A DNA stretch of 64,000 nucleotides, taken from Hyphomicrobium sp. NDB2Meth4 (lineage in GTDB: Bacteria > Pseudomonadota > Alphaproteobacteria > Rhizobiales > Hyphomicrobiaceae). The DNA lies in contig NZ_FPEJ01000001.1 of assembly GCF_900117445.1 (NCBI RefSeq), forward strand, positions 424,501 to 488,500, written 5' to 3'. The notes under the pieces are model-generated. The model had not been told where the DNA came from and searched no databases. It saw nothing but the letters and a program-made list of their open reading frames with translations. Of the stretch, positions 52,475 through 60,959 are shown piece after piece. How positions within the stretch are numbered: the stretch's first letter is position 1; every line of letters starts with the position of its first letter. The translations under genes and the position numbers were made by a program.

Positions 52475-53179
52475 ATGTACCGCACACCCCTGCTGGCCCG
52501 GTTAGCCTTCGTGGCAAGCCTGCCGCTCTTCGCCCCCCCTGCCTGGGGACAGACGCCGTCGCCACCTTCAGCCGACGAATCTGCCGCTGTCATTGCCCGC
52601 GCTGAAACGGACGAGCGCACGCTCCTGGCGCAGGCACCACTCCCGGGTCGGCCCGACGTCGGGCCTTCGGCAAAGATGCCGGGCCCTCCGAGCTTTGACC
52701 GAGGCCCTGGCGTCCCCGGGCCGATGGCAAGTCCGATGATGGCCGCAGGGGCACCTGCAAAAGGCCCGCATCGCGGCCCTCCGCCGAACGTCGCCGAGCA
52801 CCTTTCTCGCCTCGAAGTCGAACTCGGAATTCGTTCCGCCCAGTTGGACGCTTGGCGCGACTTCACCGACGCGATGATCAGCGTGATGCAGCCGCCGAAG
52901 CCGCCGCGCCCCGAGCAGGTCGTCCAGGGCTCCGATGCACCGAAAGCGGCACGCGCGCCGTTCGAGATGGTGCAACGGATCGCCGACGACACCATCGAGC
53001 GCGGCCGCAGTGCTGAAGCTCTAAAGCGCGCGATCGAGAGCCTCCGCACCAAGCTCACCCCGGATCAGCTGCAGAAGCTGGCGCTCATCGAAGCTCGCAT
53101 GGTGCCACCCGCACCTCCCGGTCCCCCACATAGCGGTTTTGGCGACAATGGCCCCCCGTTGCCGCCACCCGGGCGTTAG
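52475..53179 (+). CDS. Spy/CpxP-like periplasmic protein with LTXXQ motif
   Basis: A 234-residue protein with a Sec signal peptide (LLARLAFVASLPLFAPPAWG, cleavage near residue 25). A Pro/Gly-rich region (50-105) is followed by a helical domain (about 105-205) ending in the LTPDQ version of the LTXXQ motif, then a Pro-rich tail. Spy/CpxP relatives are periplasmic chaperones induced by envelope or metal stress. It is divergent from the two-component pair and followed by a strong terminator. Confidence 0.82.
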   Translation: MYRTPLLARLAFVASLPLFAPPAWGQTPSPPSADESAAVIARAETDERTLLAQAPLPGRPDVGPSAKMPGPPSFDRGPGVPGPMASPMMAAGAPAKGPHRGPPPNVAEHLSRLEVELGIRSAQLDAWRDFTDAMISVMQPPKPPRPEQVVQGSDAPKAARAPFEMVQRIADDTIERGRSAEALKRAIESLRTKLTPDQLQKLALIEARMVPPAPPGPPHSGFGDNGPPLPPPGR

Positions 53180-53186
53180 TGCCCGG

Positions 53187-53219
53187 CGGGGCGGCAATTA
53201 TCGCCGCCCCGATTTTTTT
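53187..53219 (+). terminator. Intrinsic terminator after the Spy-like gene
   Basis: A perfect 9-bp stem CGGGGCGGC / GCCGCCCCG with a 7-base loop is followed by ATTTTTTT. It lies 7 bases after the stop codon. One of the clearest terminators in the window. Confidence 0.92.
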
Positions 53220-53256
53220 CTTTGCGAGATGGTCAGGCAAATCTGAAGGCAACTCC

Positions 53257-53835
53257 ATGGCTCACAGCATTCCCGAGCGTCTAGCTATCCTCATCGACGG
53301 CCCCAGCTTGGAACGGGCCGCAAAGGCATTGAAGCTCGACATCGACTACAAGCGCCTGCTGGCGATGTTCCAGCAGCGTGGCTATCTCGTTCGAGCGCAC
53401 TACTACGCGGCGCTTTCTCCCGACCGCTCGCAAAGTACACTGCGACCGCTGCTCGATTGGCTCAGCTACAATGGCTTCTCAGTCATCAGCCGGATCGCCA
53501 AGGACTTGACCACCGCCGGCTGTCAGGGCGCGATCGCCGTCGACTTGGCCGTCGATGCGATGCAGATCTCCGACCGCATCGATCACTTCGTGCTGTTTAC
53601 CGGATCGTCCGACTACATCCCGTTGCTGGCTGCTCTTCAAGGCAGGGCGCGGCGTGTCACAATCGTTTCGACATTGCGCGCCGAGCCCCTTCTTGCCGAT
53701 GACCTACGCCGGCAGGCCGACTATTTCCTCGAACTGGACGACCTGCGACCCATCATCGGCCGGGAGGAGCGGCGCGAGGAAAGACGGCCTATGAACGGTC
53801 GCCGCCCCGAGATGCCTGAAAGCGCCGCGAACTGA
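53257..53835 (+). CDS. NYN-domain (LabA/DUF88) putative RNase
   Basis: A 192-residue PIN-like NYN protein. It has LAILIDGPSLERAAKAL with the first acidic residue (Asp at about 14), AIAVDLAVDAMQ with a second acidic cluster, and HFVLFTGSSDYIPLLAALQ with the third. These match the NYN catalytic acids proposed for LabA-like proteins. The C-terminal tail is basic and Arg-rich. RNase activity is inferred from the fold. The ATG at 53257 is the family start; the frame is open into the terminator upstream. Confidence 0.88.
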   Translation: MAHSIPERLAILIDGPSLERAAKALKLDIDYKRLLAMFQQRGYLVRAHYYAALSPDRSQSTLRPLLDWLSYNGFSVISRIAKDLTTAGCQGAIAVDLAVDAMQISDRIDHFVLFTGSSDYIPLLAALQGRARRVTIVSTLRAEPLLADDLRRQADYFLELDDLRPIIGREERREERRPMNGRRPEMPESAAN

Positions 53836-53973
53836 AACGCCACAAGAGAGCCGCCGCAAGATGTGCGGCATTTGAGCTGGGTCACGAGCAACCGTCATCG
53901 AACTTACCAAATCCTGAGGCTCTGCTGCCTAACGTTTCGTGCACGGGCAGAGCGCACTAAGGTGAGGTACCCG

Positions 53974-54747
53974 ATGACGGCAATCGTTGATCTCGCGGGC
54001 AAGCGTGGCCTTGTCGTCGGCATCGCCAACGAACACAGCATCGGCGCCGGCTGCGCGCGGGCTTTCCGCGAAGCCGGCGCCGATTTGGCGGTCACCTATC
54101 TCAACGAAAAGGCCGAGCCGTTCGTACGCCCTGTCGCGGACGAATTGTCCGCCGAGTTAGTCGGGCCGTGTGATGTACGCATCGCGGGTCAGCTCGAAGC
54201 CGTGTTCGACGGCATCACAAAACGCTGGGGCAGGCTCGACTTCCTGCTTCACTCCATCGCCTTCGCCCCGCGCGAGGACCTGCACACGTCGCTGGTCAAC
54301 TGCTCTGCCGACGGCTTCGCAACGGCGATGAACGTCTCGTGTCACTCGTTCATCCGCATGGCAAAGCTGTCTCTGCCGCTGATGACGAGCGGCGGCTGCC
54401 TCATGACAGTCTCGTTCTACGGCGCCGACAAGGTTGTCGAGAACTACAACTTGATGGGCCCGGTGAAGGCCGCGCTGGAATCCAGCGTCCGATATCTCGC
54501 CGCCGATCTTGCCGACAAGTCCATCCGAGTCCATGCCATATCCGCCGGCCCGGTGAAGACGCGCGCCGCATCCGGCATCGAGCGCTTCGATGAGCTGCTG
54601 GACGAAGTGCGCAAGCACACGCCGGCAAAGAAGCTGGTCAGCATCGAAGAGATCGGCAAAGTCGCGGCATTCCTTGCCAGCGACGCAGGCTCTCCGCTCA
54701 CTGGTTCGGTGACCTACGCCGACGCAGGTTTTCACATTATGGCGTGA
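53974..54747 (+). CDS. fabI: FabI-type enoyl-[acyl-carrier-protein] reductase
   Basis: A short-chain dehydrogenase of 257 residues, FabI branch. It has VVGIANEHSIGAGCARAF (divergent from the usual SIAWGIA), LLHSIAFAPRE, the catalytic Tyr and Lys in NYNLMGPVKAALE (Tyr-x6-Lys), and ISAGPVKTRAASGI. At the position of E. coli Tyr146 there is Phe (VSFYGAD), as in InhA. It may be a second FabI-like enzyme with a special substrate; the main fabI of the organism is not in this window. The ATG at 53974 follows AAGGTGAGG. It overlaps the convergent small gene by 16 bases. Confidence 0.88.
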   Translation: MTAIVDLAGKRGLVVGIANEHSIGAGCARAFREAGADLAVTYLNEKAEPFVRPVADELSAELVGPCDVRIAGQLEAVFDGITKRWGRLDFLLHSIAFAPREDLHTSLVNCSADGFATAMNVSCHSFIRMAKLSLPLMTSGGCLMTVSFYGADKVVENYNLMGPVKAALESSVRYLAADLADKSIRVHAISAGPVKTRAASGIERFDELLDEVRKHTPAKKLVSIEEIGKVAAFLASDAGSPLTGSVTYADAGFHIMA

Positions 54748-54980
54748 TGAACGATCGGCGATGTCTTAGCCGTCACCGGCATGGTCTCGGCTGCATCGCA
54801 GATCGCGACCTTTGTCTCGGAAGCCGCCACCAGCTGCCGCTCCTCGCGGATGATGTCGAGAAGCCGCAGCCGCTCGAGCCGCAGTTTGATTTCGAGTGGC
54901 ATTGCAGCGGCAACGTCGTACCTGCGCTGCAGCGCCGGCGTCATGCGTGAAAGTAGTTCGCCTGTAAATTTATCGGTCAT
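54732..54980 (-). CDS. Small hypothetical protein
   Basis: An 82-residue protein I do not recognise. It is largely helical and charged in the first 50 residues (FTGELLSRMTPALQRRYDVA, then LEIKLRLERLRLLDII). No signal peptide, TM segment or cysteine pair; the one Cys is near residue 61. AGGGG lies 7 bases before the ATG. It converges on fabI with a 16-base tail overlap. Confidence 0.55.
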   Translation of the reverse strand: MTDKFTGELLSRMTPALQRRYDVAAAMPLEIKLRLERLRLLDIIREERQLVAASETKVAICDAAETMPVTAKTSPIVHHAIM

Positions 54981-55084
54981 TTTTGGCCCCTGATTCCCAA
55001 TGGAATTTCAAAGAGAAGAGGCGCGAGTCTTGAAAGTTCCTATTCACTCGAAATAAATGCGGTTGCCACACCAATGCGGCAGCA

Positions 55085-55543
55085 TCATTCGAGCGTCGCA
55101 GACCCTTTATCAACATCGACCCGGATCCGCATCGGATCACCTGGCGCCGAGTCCGCGACATCATTGAAAACCCGTGTCGGGATCGTGATTAGCAGCCCCT
55201 TGGCCGGATCCTCTTCGGCCGTCGCTTCATCGAGCTGGATCGACGCGACACCGACCACCGCCACGCATTTGCTGCCGCCCGCCTCGTCGCTGACATCCGG
55301 CATGACTACCGCTACGCCCGCCGCGCAGCACACAGGCTCCACGGTGTCGACCGAATAGACGCTGATGGAATCGTCTTTGAAGGTGCGGCTATGCTTGGCA
55401 GCCGGAGCGATCAGATCCTCCAGCCCGACATGCGCTTCGTCGCAACTTTTCACCTCCAGAGCGGCCGCTGGAGCAACGAGGGCCAAGCCACAGGCCAAAG
55501 CCGCCGCACCCCGGGAGATGCTGGAGATGAAACCGTGCTGCAT
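55085..55543 (-). CDS. Secreted hypothetical protein
   Basis: A 152-residue protein with a Sec signal peptide (ISRGAAALACGLALVAPAAA, cleavage near residue 29). The mature domain of unknown fold has a Cys at VKSCDEAH and a CC pair in EPVCCAAGVAVVMPD, and a C-terminal beta-rich acidic stretch (MRIRVDVDKGSATLE). ATG at 55543; a TTG at 55558 would lie 2 bases from the ParA stop. It follows the orphan parA-like gene by 17 bases, probably in one operon. No family recognised. Confidence 0.7.
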   Translation of the reverse strand: MQHGFISSISRGAAALACGLALVAPAAALEVKSCDEAHVGLEDLIAPAAKHSRTFKDDSISVYSVDTVEPVCCAAGVAVVMPDVSDEAGGSKCVAVVGVASIQLDEATAEEDPAKGLLITIPTRVFNDVADSAPGDPMRIRVDVDKGSATLE

Positions 55544-55560
55544 GGCGCTGAGCCTCAATG

Positions 55561-56439
55561 TCAGGCGCTGGCGGCAGCCGGAGAATTTTCGGGCTGCGTC
55601 CCTTCGCCGGCGTCTTCGCTGAGCCGCGCCATAACCTCGTTGGTCAGGTTGCGAACCGCCGTTCCGACCTGCCCCGGATACTTCGCCAAATAGCTACGCT
55701 CATAGGTCTGGAAGTTGGCCGCATCCTGCAGCGCGGGCATCCGCGGAATCGCCTGCGCGAAGCAGGCGTTGTCCGGGTTGTCCTGCAGCCAGCGATGATA
55801 TTCTTCGTCGGAGACCGAGTTCGGCTCCTTCATATTGACGATGACGCCGAGGTTCTGCGCAAACCCCATCTCGGGATTGAGGCTCTTGAAGCGGCGGAAC
55901 ACCTCGAGCCCGCATACGGACACATAATCCGCCTTTGTCGGCGAGATGTGATAGTCGGCCTCGCGCAGCCAGCACTCCGTCAGCACCGACAGCCCCGGAG
56001 GGCAGTCGATCAGCACGATGTCGAACACGCGTCGCACACCGTTGAGCAATTCGCCGATCACCTCGCGCAGGCGCCCGTGCAGGTTCTCCTTCGAGACCTC
56101 CCGCTCCAGCAGCGTGAGTTGCATATCGCTCGGCAGCAGGAACACCGAGCGCGCGTCATCGACGTCCGAGACATTGCGCACGATGAACTTCGGCCAGTCG
56201 ATTACCTGGTTCTTGAGCACGCGGCCGTGGAGATAGTCGACGATCGTCGCCCCTTCGCTCTGAAGCTTATAGAGGCTCGAAACGCTCATTAGCATGCTGG
56301 AGACGCTGGCCTGGGCGTCGCTATCGATCACCAATACGTTCTTGCGGTGGTACGCCGAGATCGTCTCGGCGAGGGCTAGAACCAGCGTCGACTTGCCGAC
56401 GCCGCCCTTGGTGTTCATCACTGCGATCGAGTTGCGCAT
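55561..56439 (-). CDS. ParA/MinD-family ATPase, orphan (no ParB)
   Basis: A 292-residue P-loop ATPase. It has the deviant Walker A VMNTKGGVGKSTLVLALAE (about 8-26), DSDAQASVSSML (Walker A'), and FDIVLIDCPPGLSVLTE (Walker B). A C-terminal part with QAIPRMPALQDAANF precedes an Ala/Glu-rich end. It is distinct from chromosomal ParA: no ParB gene or parS-like site is nearby. ATG at 56439 (MRNSIAVMNTKGG). Orphan ParA-type proteins often position protein complexes; what this one moves is not evident. Confidence 0.85.
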   Translation of the reverse strand: MRNSIAVMNTKGGVGKSTLVLALAETISAYHRKNVLVIDSDAQASVSSMLMSVSSLYKLQSEGATIVDYLHGRVLKNQVIDWPKFIVRNVSDVDDARSVFLLPSDMQLTLLEREVSKENLHGRLREVIGELLNGVRRVFDIVLIDCPPGLSVLTECWLREADYHISPTKADYVSVCGLEVFRRFKSLNPEMGFAQNLGVIVNMKEPNSVSDEEYHRWLQDNPDNACFAQAIPRMPALQDAANFQTYERSYLAKYPGQVGTAVRNLTNEVMARLSEDAGEGTQPENSPAAASA

Positions 56440-56684
56440 GCTGTCTGGACTTCCCCACCCGGCCCCTCGGCACCCCGATCCTGGAGCACCCAACCACCTT
56501 GCATTGCGCGGGAATATGGCAACCATGGGAACGCACCACAATCGCGCCGCACGACGCACGCAACTTCGTGGCGCCAGATAGCCTCCTGTAAACCGTCGCC
56601 GGACGAACCGCAGGCACCATTGTCCCGCCCTTAACCTTCACTAGAGGTAATCTCGCCGTCTCATCCCTTGGAGGCCCTTTAGTC

Positions 56685-57314
56685 ATGGCTCACACGCAGG
56701 CGCTTCGTCTCGCGCGCCCCATCGCAGCGATTCTCTTTGCCGCCATCTCGCTCTCGCTGGCCGGGTGCGGAATCAACACCATCCCCACCTACGAGCAGAA
56801 CGCGAAAGCCGCCTGGTCAGAGGTCCTCAACCAGTATAAGCGCCGCGCCGACCTCATCCCGAACCTCGTTGAGACCGTCAAAGGCTTTGCCGATCAAGAG
56901 CGCACGGTCCTGACCGATGTCGTCGAGGCCCGCGCCAAGGCAACGCAGGTGCAGGCCAACATCCCGGCCGACATCCTCACCAACCCCGAGGCCATGCAGA
57001 AATTCCAGGATGCGCAGAACCAGTTGGGCGGCGCGCTCGGTCGCCTGCTCGCTGTCGTCGAGCGCTATCCGGATATCAAGTCGGGGCAGAACTTCCTCGC
57101 TCTCCAGAGCCAGATCGAAGGCACCGAGAACCGCATCGCCATTGCGCGGCGCGACTATATCCAGTCGGTACGCGCCTATAACACTGAGATCACCACGTTC
57201 CCCGGCCGTATCTGGCGGGCCGTGATGTACCCCTCGTCGAAGGAAATGGCGACGTTCGACATCCCTGCCGAGGAAATGAAAGCGCCCAAGGTCGACTTCG
57301 GCACCAAGAAGTAA
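56685..57314 (+). CDS. lemA: LemA family lipoprotein-like protein
   Basis: A 209-residue LemA protein. The N-terminal lipobox-like SLSLAGCGINT (Cys at about 28) suggests a lipoprotein or membrane anchor. Then comes the family signature TYEQNAKAAWSEVLNQYKRR, ADLIPNLVETVKGFADQE, then helices with GALGRLLAVVERYPDIK and TENRIAIARRDYIQSVRAYN. The LemA plus TPM-protein pairing is common across bacteria; function is unclear but envelope-related. ATG at 56685 after TTGGAGG. Confidence 0.93.
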   Translation: MAHTQALRLARPIAAILFAAISLSLAGCGINTIPTYEQNAKAAWSEVLNQYKRRADLIPNLVETVKGFADQERTVLTDVVEARAKATQVQANIPADILTNPEAMQKFQDAQNQLGGALGRLLAVVERYPDIKSGQNFLALQSQIEGTENRIAIARRDYIQSVRAYNTEITTFPGRIWRAVMYPSSKEMATFDIPAEEMKAPKVDFGTKK

Positions 57315-57347
57315 ATGGCTCGCCGCTGACCGATTTGGAGGCGTCTG

Positions 57348-58175
57348 ATGATGCCCGCCACCTGGAGTGCTCGGCTGCCGCCGATAGCTGAGCGTTCCCT
57401 CGCGACATTGCTGCTAGCGACGCTGCTCCTAATGGCAGCGCCGCTGATCGCTTTGGCCGAGCCGACGTTCCCGGCACTCACCGGCCGCATCGTTGACGAG
57501 GCGGGTCTGCTCTCGCCTGAGCAGCGAGCCGCGATTGAAGCGCAGCTCACCGAGCTCGAGCAGAAATCGACCGATCAGCTCGCCGTCGTCACGCTCAACT
57601 CGTTGCAGGGCTACCCCATAGAGGATTTCGGCTATCAGCTCGGCCGCAAGTGGGGCATCGGTCAGAAGGGCAAGGACAACGGCGTCCTTCTCATCGTCGC
57701 CCCCAATGAGCGCAAAGTGCGCATCGAGGTTGGTCGCGGTCTCGAACCACAGCTCACCGACGCCATGTCCAAGCTCATCATCGAGAATGCGATCATCCCT
57801 CAGTTTCGCCGCGGCGATTACGCGGCGGGGATCGCCGCCGGCGTGCGCGATATCAAGGACGTGGTTCTCGGCGACGCCGAGGAAGTGAAACAGCGCGCCC
57901 ACAAGGCTTCCGACGAACTCGACTTTTGGCAGATGATGTTGATCCTTTTCTGGATCGGCGTCGCATTGTTCGTATTTTTCGCCGTCGTCCAGTCCGTCAA
58001 TCAGCAAGCCCAGCAGGCCGCAGCCGGCCGAGGCCCGCAGCGACGACGCGGACCTGTCTTCTATCCCGTCGACTCCGGCAGCTGGGGCGGCGGTTGGTCG
58101 GGCGGCGGAGGAGGCGGTGGCTGGTCGGGAGGTGGCGGTGACTTTGGCGGCGGCGGCTCATCGGGAAGCTGGTAA
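57348..58175 (+). CDS. TPM-domain (YgcG-like) membrane protein with Gly-rich tail
   Basis: A 275-residue protein with a signal peptide (about 18-38) and a periplasmic TPM domain (TGRIVDEAGLLSPEQRAAIE, STDQLAVVTLNSLQG, YQLGRKWGIGQKGKDNGVLLIV, VGRGLEPQLTD). A TM segment follows (about 197-217) and a C-terminal Gly/Ser/Trp-rich tail (SGGGGGGGWSGGGG type), typical of YgcG. It lies 33 bases after lemA; the two probably act together at the membrane. A role in photosystem repair is known only for plant TPM proteins. Confidence 0.92.
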   Translation: MMPATWSARLPPIAERSLATLLLATLLLMAAPLIALAEPTFPALTGRIVDEAGLLSPEQRAAIEAQLTELEQKSTDQLAVVTLNSLQGYPIEDFGYQLGRKWGIGQKGKDNGVLLIVAPNERKVRIEVGRGLEPQLTDAMSKLIIENAIIPQFRRGDYAAGIAAGVRDIKDVVLGDAEEVKQRAHKASDELDFWQMMLILFWIGVALFVFFAVVQSVNQQAQQAAAGRGPQRRRGPVFYPVDSGSWGGGWSGGGGGGGWSGGGGDFGGGGSSGSW

Positions 58176-58226
58176 TGCAGCGTGAATCAGCAGGCGCCCG
58201 GAAGGCCCATTTATGGAAGCCCAACG

Positions 58227-58844
58227 ATGAGACTGTTCTCCATGGCTGACGAAGCGCGTATCTCAGCGGCCATCGCCGATGCCGAACAGCGCACGTCCGG
58301 CGAAATTGTCGTCGTCGTCGCCGCACAGAGCGACGGCTATCACTATGTGCCTCCGCTCATTGCCGGCATTGTCAGCCTGTTAGTGCCCTGGGTGCTGATT
58401 TACTTCACGCAGCTATCCATCGTGCAGATCTACCTCGTGCAGCTCGCCGTGTTTGCCATCGTCACGGCCGCGCTGATGCCGCTCCGGGTCCGAACAGCGC
58501 TGGTTCCTGCCAGCATAAGGCGCATGCACGCTCACCGCCGCGCCGTAGAGCAATTCCTTGCCCAGAACCTCCACACCACCGGAAGCCGCACAGGCGTGCT
58601 GCTCTTTGTCTCTGTGGCCGAGCGCTATGCAGAGATCATCGCCGACCAGGCAATCGACGCAAAAGTGCCGGACGGCACTTGGCAGGCAATCATCGACGAC
58701 CTGACCGCCGCAATCGGCGCGGGCCAGCCCACGGAGGGCTTTGTCGCCGCCATTGGAGCCATCGGCACCGCCCTCGCAGCCCATTTCCCCCCCGGCTCCA
58801 GCGATCCCAACGAGCTCCCGGACCACCTCATCATCCTTCAGTAG
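58227..58844 (+). CDS. Second TPM-domain membrane protein
   Basis: A 205-residue protein with SMADEARISAAIADAEQRTS and GEIVVVVA (TPM-type start), two TM segments (about 43-62 and 68-86, LIAGIVSLLVPWVLIYFTQL and IYLVQLAVFAIVTAAL), then a second part of the domain (LHTTGSRTGVLLFVSVAERY, IIADQAIDAKVPDGTWQ). ATG at 58227 after GGAAG; a GTG at 58182 lacks a ribosome site. Third gene of the lemA cluster. Confidence 0.88.
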   Translation: MRLFSMADEARISAAIADAEQRTSGEIVVVVAAQSDGYHYVPPLIAGIVSLLVPWVLIYFTQLSIVQIYLVQLAVFAIVTAALMPLRVRTALVPASIRRMHAHRRAVEQFLAQNLHTTGSRTGVLLFVSVAERYAEIIADQAIDAKVPDGTWQAIIDDLTAAIGAGQPTEGFVAAIGAIGTALAAHFPPGSSDPNELPDHLIILQ

Positions 58845-58936
58845 ACCCAATTCACCCGGCGTCGAGGTGACGCCGCCCCTGCCTTTTTTCCGTGCTATAG
58901 GGCGGGCGCCGGGGCACCTGGATGGGGAACTGAACC

Positions 58937-60343
58937 GTGGATATGGCAACGACCGCTCACTCTGCTGCCGACGTAACGCAGCGGGCGCCGCTCAAGGCGC
59001 GCGTCTCCTGGATGCTGTTCGATTGGGCGGTTCAGCCCTTCTACACGCTGATCCTAACGTTCCTTTTCGCGCCCTACTTCGCCAACGTCGTCGTCGGCAA
59101 CGGGCCTCATGGACAATCTCTCTGGGGCTACGGCGCAGCGGTCGCAGGCATCTTCATCGCCCTCGGCAGCCCCTTCCTCGGCGCCTTCGCCGATGGACGC
59201 GGCCACCGCAAACCTTGGATCGCGCTGTTCTCGGTCATCCTCGCTGCCGCAATGTCGACGCTCTGGATCGCCACACCGGCCGCGCCGAGTTCGACGATCT
59301 TCATCGTCCTATTCGCGTTCGTCTGCGCCACCGTCTGCGCCGAGTACACGGCCGTCTTCACCAACGCCTTCATGCCCAGCCTTGCCCCGCAGAGCGAGCT
59401 TGGCCGCCTCTCCGGCGCCGGCTGGGCCTGCGGCTACTTTGGCGGCCTCGCCAGCCTCTTTCTTGTCGCCGGACTGATCGTTCCCGTCGACGGCTCGGGG
59501 AAGACGTTGCTTGGTCTTACGCCGCTTCTGTCCCTCGACACCGCAGCGCGCGAAGGAGACCGCATCGTCGGCCCGCTTTCCGCGCTCTGGTACCTCGTCT
59601 TCATGATCCCGTTCTTCCTGTTCGTGCCCGACGTCCGCCAGAAGCGCGTCAGCGATGGTCGCCACGCCACCGCCGAGCTTTGGGACACCGTCCGTGCGCT
59701 ACCGCACAACCGGGACATGATGCTCTTTCTCATCGCCCGCATGATCTACACCGACGGCCTCACGGCAATCTTCACGTTCGGCGGCATCTACGGTGCAGGC
59801 GTCTTCGGCTGGGGGCCGCTCGAGCTTGGTCTCTTCGGCATCATCCTGACCCTGGTTGGCGCATTCGGCGCGCTCCTCGGTGGCGTCATCGACGACCGCA
59901 TCAGCGCCAAGTTCGTGATCGTGTCGGCGCTCGTAGTCTTGCTGTTCGGCGCCATCGGCATTCTCTCGGTCGATAAGGATCACGTCTTCTTCTTCGTGGA
60001 CGTTGCCCCGAAGCTTGCCGACTCTTCGCCCTTCTCATCGGCCGGCGAGAAAGTATTCCTCGCCTTCGCTATCATCGTCGGCCTCGTCTCGGCGCCCGTG
60101 CAGTCGTCCAGCCGCTCGCTGCTCGCCCGCCTCGCCCCGCCGGAGAAGATTACGCAGTACTTCGGCCTCTTCGCCTTCTCGGGAAAGGTTACCGCCTTTA
60201 TGGCGCCCCTGCTCGTGGCCCTCGTCACGACGCTGTCCGACAGCCAGCGCCTCGGCATGTCGGCCATCGCGCTGTTCCTGATCGTCGGTATCGCGCTGAT
60301 GGTTCCGGTCCGCCAGCCGACAGCGGCATCTAGTGCCCAATGA
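58937..60343 (+). CDS. MFS transporter, UMF1/Atg22-like
   Basis: A 468-residue major facilitator protein with about 12 TM segments. It begins SWMLFDWAVQPFYTLILTF, which is typical of the UMF1 (Atg22-like) group; GAFADGRGHRKPWI is the motif between TM2 and TM3. The substrate is unknown; vacuolar Atg22 exports amino acids, but that cannot be carried over. Start GTG at 58937 (after GGGGAAC); ATG at 58943 is possible. Confidence 0.92.
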   Translation: MDMATTAHSAADVTQRAPLKARVSWMLFDWAVQPFYTLILTFLFAPYFANVVVGNGPHGQSLWGYGAAVAGIFIALGSPFLGAFADGRGHRKPWIALFSVILAAAMSTLWIATPAAPSSTIFIVLFAFVCATVCAEYTAVFTNAFMPSLAPQSELGRLSGAGWACGYFGGLASLFLVAGLIVPVDGSGKTLLGLTPLLSLDTAAREGDRIVGPLSALWYLVFMIPFFLFVPDVRQKRVSDGRHATAELWDTVRALPHNRDMMLFLIARMIYTDGLTAIFTFGGIYGAGVFGWGPLELGLFGIILTLVGAFGALLGGVIDDRISAKFVIVSALVVLLFGAIGILSVDKDHVFFFVDVAPKLADSSPFSSAGEKVFLAFAIIVGLVSAPVQSSSRSLLARLAPPEKITQYFGLFAFSGKVTAFMAPLLVALVTTLSDSQRLGMSAIALFLIVGIALMVPVRQPTAASSAQ

Positions 60344-60405
60344 CGTCTATCCCCATCTTTCGGGGTAACAACACCGCTTCGCATCACGACAAGGAGTGAT
60401 TGCAG

Positions 60406-60930
60406 ATGACCCGTCCTCTTCCGTTTCTGGCCGCGCTGCTGATCTTGCCGGCAAGCGTCGTCATCGCCGCTGAGGGCACCACGACGCCTCAGAACGCGCC
60501 CCGCGTTGAGGAAACTGAGCCGCCCGCGCCGCCGCAGCGCAGCGCTGGCGAAGTGATTGATGACGCGAAGGATGCCACCAGCGCAGCCATCGACGCGGCC
60601 AAGGAGGCCATCCTCAAGGCCATCGACGCCGCCAAGGAGCACGCCGGCGCCGGTATCGAGAAGGGCAAAGAGGAGAGCGGCAAGGCAATCGACGAGGCCA
60701 AAGAGTCGACGAAGCTTCTCGACAAGGCAGCAGAAGCCGCCCGCGAGGTTCTCGACAAGGCCAAGAAGGCGACGGCTGAGGTGCTCGACAAGGCGAAGGA
60801 AGCGGCCGACGAGTTGAGCAAAGACGCAAAGAAGTCGACTGACGCGACGCCCGCGCCAAAGGAGGCCACTCCAAAGGAAGAGGGCCCGCACGATCAGCAC
60901 GAGCCCTCAACCAAGTCACAGTGGCACTAA
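60406..60930 (+). CDS. LEA-like / apolipoprotein-like periplasmic helical protein
   Basis: A 174-residue protein with a signal peptide (LPFLAALLILPASVVIAAEG, about 5-24). The long Ala/Lys/Glu-rich amphipathic region (about 47-140) has repeating 11-residue-like units (DAAKEAILKAIDAAKEHAG, LDKAAEAAREVLDKAKKATA, VLDKAKEAADELSKDAKKST), as in group 3 LEA proteins. The tail is hydrophilic. Expected to be periplasmic and disordered or helical; desiccation or osmotic protection is a family-level guess. AAGGAG lies 10 bases before the ATG. Confidence 0.78.
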   Translation: MTRPLPFLAALLILPASVVIAAEGTTTPQNAPRVEETEPPAPPQRSAGEVIDDAKDATSAAIDAAKEAILKAIDAAKEHAGAGIEKGKEESGKAIDEAKESTKLLDKAAEAAREVLDKAKKATAEVLDKAKEAADELSKDAKKSTDATPAPKEATPKEEGPHDQHEPSTKSQWH

Positions 60931-60959
60931 GCGCCTGATGTCACGACGACATCGCCCGA

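Noticed and set aside
56685-58844. lemA-TPM cluster as a novel system
   Set aside because: LemA with YgcG-type TPM proteins is a widespread arrangement; function is unclear but the cluster is not new.
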